Part shown: positions 60,674 to 64,000 of the stretch, in pieces
Layout of the letters: each line of letters starts with the position of its first letter
How positions within the stretch are numbered: position 1 is the first letter of the stretch
NCBI RefSeq assembly: GCF_000716595.1
Contig: NZ_JNXC01000037.1
Coordinates: 1 to 64,000 of the forward strand
DNA from: Saccharothrix sp. NRRL B-16314
GTDB taxonomy: Bacteria > Actinomycetota > Actinomycetes > Mycobacteriales > Pseudonocardiaceae
Length of the DNA: 64,000 bases
Direction: 5' to 3'
Notes under the pieces: generated by a model
The model's database searches: none
Told to the model about the DNA's origin: nothing
Seen by the model: the letters and a program-made list of their open reading frames with translations, nothing else
Made by a program: the position numbers and the translations under genes

Positions 60674-61918
60674 ATGACCGCCACGGCTCCGTTCACCGCA
60701 GGGCACGCCGCTCCGACCTCCGAGCACTTCATCGGGCTGGACGAGGAATGGAGCACGCACAACTACCACCCGCTGCCGATCGTGATCTCGCACGGCGAGG
60801 GCGCGTGGGTCACCGACGTCGAGGGTCGGCGCTACCTGGACTTCCTGTCCGGCTACTCCTCGCTCAACTTCGGCCACCGCCACCCCGACCTGGTGGCCGC
60901 CGCCGTCGAGCAGCTCGGCCGCGTCACGCTGACCAGCCGCGCGTTCCACCACGACCAGTTCGGCCTGTTCTGCCGCGAGCTGGCCGAGCTGACCGGCACC
61001 GAGATGGTGCTGGCGATGAACTCCGGCGCGGAGGCCGTCGAGTCGGCGATCAAGGTCGCCCGCAAGTGGGCGTACCGGGTGAAGGGCGTGCCGTCCGGCA
61101 CGGCCGAGATCGTCGTCGCCGGGTCGAACTTCCACGGCCGCACCACCACGATCGTCTCGTTCTCCACCGACGACACCGCCCGCAACGACTTCGGACCGTT
61201 CACGCCCGGCTTCAAGGTCGTCGAGTACGGGTCGCTGGACGCGTTGCGCGACGCGATCACCGAGCGGACGGCGGCCGTGCTGCTGGAGCCGATCCAGGGC
61301 GAGGCGGGCGTGATCGTGCCGCCGGCGGGGTACCTGGCGGGCGCGCGGGCGCTGTGCGACGAGCACGACGTGCTGCTGATCGCGGACGAGATCCAGTCCG
61401 GGCTCGGCCGCACCGGCGACCTGCTGGCGCTGGACCACGACGGCGTGCGGGCCGACCTGTACACGCTGGGCAAGGCGCTGGGCGGCGGCATCCTGCCGGT
61501 GTCCGCGGTGGTCGGCAGCCGTGCGGTGCTGGGCGTGCTGCGGCCCGGTGAGCACGGGTCGACGTTCGGCGGCAACCCGCTGGCCTGCGCGGTCGGCCGG
61601 GCCGTGGTGCGGCTGCTGGCGACCGGCGAGTTCCAGCAGCGGTCCCGCGAGCTGGGCGCCCACCTGCACGCGCGGCTCGGCGAGCTGATCGGGCACGGCG
61701 TGGCCGAGGTGCGCGGGCGCGGCCTGTGGGCGGGGGTCGAGATCGCACCCGGCGGGCCGCGCGGACGCGAGGCGTCCGAGGCGCTGGCCGGGCGGGGCGT
61801 GCTGTGCAAGGAGACCCAGGACACGACCCTGCGCGTCGCTCCCCCGCTGGTGATCACGCGCGAGGAGCTGGACCGCGGCGTCGACACGATCGGCGAGGTG
61901 TTGAGCACTCAGCGTTAA
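60674..61918 (+). CDS. rocD: Ornithine aminotransferase
   Basis: A 414-residue PLP enzyme of class III, converting ornithine and 2-oxoglutarate to glutamate semialdehyde and glutamate in arginine/ornithine breakdown. Signatures: LDFLSGYSSLNFGHRHPDLV, MNSGAEAVESAIKVARKW, LIADEIQSGLGRTG and YTLGKALGGGILPVSA with the Schiff-base Lys. The Tyr in HNYHPLPIVIS is typical of ornithine aminotransferases rather than GABA enzymes. Confidence 0.9.
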   Translation: MTATAPFTAGHAAPTSEHFIGLDEEWSTHNYHPLPIVISHGEGAWVTDVEGRRYLDFLSGYSSLNFGHRHPDLVAAAVEQLGRVTLTSRAFHHDQFGLFCRELAELTGTEMVLAMNSGAEAVESAIKVARKWAYRVKGVPSGTAEIVVAGSNFHGRTTTIVSFSTDDTARNDFGPFTPGFKVVEYGSLDALRDAITERTAAVLLEPIQGEAGVIVPPAGYLAGARALCDEHDVLLIADEIQSGLGRTGDLLALDHDGVRADLYTLGKALGGGILPVSAVVGSRAVLGVLRPGEHGSTFGGNPLACAVGRAVVRLLATGEFQQRSRELGAHLHARLGELIGHGVAEVRGRGLWAGVEIAPGGPRGREASEALAGRGVLCKETQDTTLRVAPPLVITREELDRGVDTIGEVLSTQR

Positions 61919-61980
61919 CGCAGGTCACAGACGTGTCGAGGCCGACGTTTCCGGCGGCCCCGCCACCCATCATTACCGCC

Positions 61981-63354
61981 ATGGGAGAACGCAAGCGGGC
62001 TGAAGCGGCCGTCGCGCTGGGGCAGTGGGTCGAACCGGAGGACGTCCTGGCGCGCGGACGCGAGTTGCGGGCGGCGGTCGGCCACGAGGCGCACCGCAGG
62101 GCGCCCCTCGCACCGGACCGGCCGACCGTGGTCGAGTTCATGGCCGCGTCCAACGAGGGCAGGCTGCCCGGGCTGGTGCCGCTGCGGGTCGGCAGGATGC
62201 TGGCCTCGCCGTTCGCGTTCTTCCGGGGCAGCGCCGGGCTCATGGCGGGCGACCTGGCCGTCGGCGCGAGCAGCGGGCTGGAGGCGCAGCTGTGCGGCGA
62301 CGCGCACGCGGCGAACTTCGGCCTCTACGGCACGCCCGAAGGCCAGATCGTGATGGACATCAACGATTTCGACGAGACGTTGCCCGGCCCGTGGGAGTGG
62401 GACCTGAAGCGGCTGGCGACGTCGCTGGTGCTGGCGGGCCGCGAGGGCGGCGTGTCCGAGAAGGGCTGCCGGGACGCGGCGTCCGACGCGGTGCGCGCCT
62501 ACCGCGGCGCGGCCCGGCACCTGGCCGAGATCCCGTTCCTGGAGTCCTGGAGCGCGCTGGGCGACGAGTCGGTGCTGACCAAGTCCAAGGCCGACGACCT
62601 GATGGACAACTTCAGCAAGGCGGCGTCCAAGGCGCGCAAGAACACCAGCGCGCGGGTGGCGGCGAAGTGGACCCGGCGCGAGGGCGAGCACATCCGGTTC
62701 GTCGCCGACCCCCCGGTGCTGACCCGGATCTCCGAGTCGGTCGCGCGGGACGTCGTGGACGCGCTACCGTCCTATGTGGACACCCTGCGCGAGTCCCGGT
62801 ACAACCTGATCATGCGCTACAGCGTGTCGGACGTGGCGTTCCGGGTGGTCGGCACCGGCAGCGTCGGCTGGCGGAACTACCTGGTCCTGTTGCACGGCAA
62901 CGGTGACGAGGCGCTGGTGCTCCAGGCCAAGGAGGCGAGGCCGTCGGCGCTGGCACCCTTCCTCGGGTCACCGGCGGTGAAGCACGAGGGCAAGCGGATC
63001 GTGCACGGCGCGCGGCTCGTGCAGGCGGAGACGGACATCCTGCTCGGCTGGACCACGATCGACGGACGGCCGTACATCGTCCGGCAGTTCCGCAACCGCA
63101 AGGGCGAGATCGACGCGACCACGTTGAAGCGGGACGACCTGGACGACTACGGCCGGCTCGCGGGCGCGCTGCTGGCCCGTGCGCACAGCCGTTCGGTGGA
63201 CCCGCGGCTGCTGGCCGGGTACTGCGAGGACGGCGAGGAGCTTGACGAGGCGATCGCCCGGTACGCGCTGGACTACGCCGACCGGACGGCCGCGGACCAC
63301 GAGGAGCTGGCCAAGGCGGTCAGGGCCGGGCGGCTCGCCGCCGAGGTCGAATGA
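61981..63354 (+). CDS. DUF2252 family protein
   Basis: A 457-residue protein of the DUF2252 family, which has a kinase-like (aminoglycoside-phosphotransferase-related) core: FFRGSAGLMAGDLA, CGDAHAANFGLYG, VMDINDFDETLPGPWEWDLK, and IVRQFRNRKGEID. GDAHAANFG and DINDFDE correspond to the catalytic and metal-binding loops of that fold. The substrate is unknown. It starts at ATG 61981, 62 bases after rocD. Confidence 0.88.
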   Translation: MGERKRAEAAVALGQWVEPEDVLARGRELRAAVGHEAHRRAPLAPDRPTVVEFMAASNEGRLPGLVPLRVGRMLASPFAFFRGSAGLMAGDLAVGASSGLEAQLCGDAHAANFGLYGTPEGQIVMDINDFDETLPGPWEWDLKRLATSLVLAGREGGVSEKGCRDAASDAVRAYRGAARHLAEIPFLESWSALGDESVLTKSKADDLMDNFSKAASKARKNTSARVAAKWTRREGEHIRFVADPPVLTRISESVARDVVDALPSYVDTLRESRYNLIMRYSVSDVAFRVVGTGSVGWRNYLVLLHGNGDEALVLQAKEARPSALAPFLGSPAVKHEGKRIVHGARLVQAETDILLGWTTIDGRPYIVRQFRNRKGEIDATTLKRDDLDDYGRLAGALLARAHSRSVDPRLLAGYCEDGEELDEAIARYALDYADRTAADHEELAKAVRAGRLAAEVE

Positions 63355-63424
63355 CCCGACCGGCGCACCCGCGACCGCAGATCAGGGAATGCCGGTGGGG
63401 CCCGGTGCGGCTAGGTTCGGCGGG

Positions 63425-64000
63425 GTGGACCCTGGTGACGTGGACTGGATCGGGCTGATCAGGCACGGCGAGAGCAGCGGCAACGTGGCTTCGGTGGCCG
63501 CGGAGGCCGCCGGTCACGAGGTGGTCGAGCTGCTGGAACGCGACGCCGACGTGCCGCTGTCCCCCGAAGGTGAGCGACAGGGTCGGGCGCTGGGCCGGTG
63601 GTTCGCCTCGATGCCGCGCGAGCAGTGGCCGGACGTGCTGGTGTGCTCGCCCTACCTGCGCGCCCTCGACACCGCGCACCTCGCCCTGCCCGGCCACCCC
63701 CGCAGCCGGGTGGACGAACGGCTGCGCGACCGCGAGCTGGGCGTGTTCGACGTGCTGACCACCCACGGCGTGGCGCGGCGGCACCCGGAGGAGCCCGCCC
63801 GCGAGCGGCGGCTCGGCAAGTTCTACTACCGGCCGCCGGGTGGCGAGTCGTGGGCGGACGTGGCGTTGCGCCTGCGGTCGCTGCTGCGCGACCTGGACGG
63901 GCGGCGGGTGCTGCTGTTCGGCCACGAGATCACCGCGTTCCTGCTGCGCTACCTGCTGGAGGGCCTGCCGGAGCGCGACCTGACGACGTTCGCGCGGAAC
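63425..64000 (+). CDS. Histidine phosphatase family protein (cut by window end)
   Basis: The first 192 residues of a phosphoglycerate-mutase-like phosphatase. Catalytic RHG is in LIRHGESSGN, followed by PLSPEGERQGRALG, CSPYLRALDTAHLAL, the proton-donor Glu in RLRDRELGVFD, and the second His in LFGHEITAFLLRYL. It starts at GTG 63425. The frame is open to the last base, so the C-terminus lies beyond the window. Substrate cannot be predicted. Confidence 0.85.
   Translation, partial: MDPGDVDWIGLIRHGESSGNVASVAAEAAGHEVVELLERDADVPLSPEGERQGRALGRWFASMPREQWPDVLVCSPYLRALDTAHLALPGHPRSRVDERLRDRELGVFDVLTTHGVARRHPEEPARERRLGKFYYRPPGGESWADVALRLRSLLRDLDGRRVLLFGHEITAFLLRYLLEGLPERDLTTFARN

Overview
The window is high-GC DNA with GTG/TTG starts, ATGA/GTGA gene overlaps and strong GGAGG-type ribosome binding sites. 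Gene content (single-chain acyl-CoA carboxylase, SecA2, LCP protein, GAF/CdaR regulator, large RHS/HINT protein, Spo0M-like protein) points to a filamentous actinomycete. My best guess is a member of the Pseudonocardiales close to Saccharothrix, Lentzea or Actinosynnema. This is inferred from composition and family content, not from a database search.

Region 1 (1-13.1 kb) is an accessory island. It holds an IS630-type transposase remnant, a frameshifted IS1182-type element with intact 24-bp ends, and a secreted RHS-repeat polymorphic toxin with a HINT pre-toxin domain and a 124-residue deaminase-like tip. The candidate immunity gene lies directly downstream and is abutted by the IS1182 end. 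Next come an IS5-type element with one nonsense codon, scraps of a tyrosine integrase and of another transposase, and an intact ISL3-type element. The island lies on the 3' side of a tRNA-Pro(GGG) gene, where integrative elements commonly insert.

Region 2 (13.8-24.2 kb) is core-like: tRNA-Pro, a NarL-type two-component pair, the overlapping cmk-plsC-der operon, a DUF1015 gene, a KhtTU-type K+/H+ antiporter pair, a leaderless subtilase with a tiny propeptide-like companion gene, and a TM-helix channel-like protein.

Region 3 (24.2-43.4 kb) mixes repeats with lipid and acyl-CoA metabolism. It holds two copies of a terminator plus paired DnaA-box module, an SDR/quinone-reductase operon, a FabG-like/MaoC operon, and an acyl-CoA dehydrogenase-thiolase-SDR operon. 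A TetR gene divergent from the dehydrogenase and a fused acyl-CoA carboxylase-transporter operon follow. A 16-bp palindrome (CTAAGC-N4-GCTTAG) lies before the TetR gene, the dehydrogenase, the FabG-like gene and the carboxylase, suggesting one small regulon. Between them is an unusual operon of a membrane-anchored binding-protein-like gene, a von Willebrand A lipoprotein and a membrane protein, followed closely by TetR and DinB genes.

Region 4 (43.5-64 kb) holds secA2, a secreted PHB-depolymerase-like esterase and a second secreted esterase, a bdhA-transporter-regulator operon (together suggesting polyhydroxybutyrate or 3-hydroxybutyrate use), an LCP ligase, a HipA-like kinase with DUF3037, an SGNH hydrolase, a Tat-exported lactonase-like propeller, a PPK2 kinase, rocD, DUF2252 and a histidine phosphatase cut by the window end. 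Several repeat families sit between convergent genes, often touching a stop codon.
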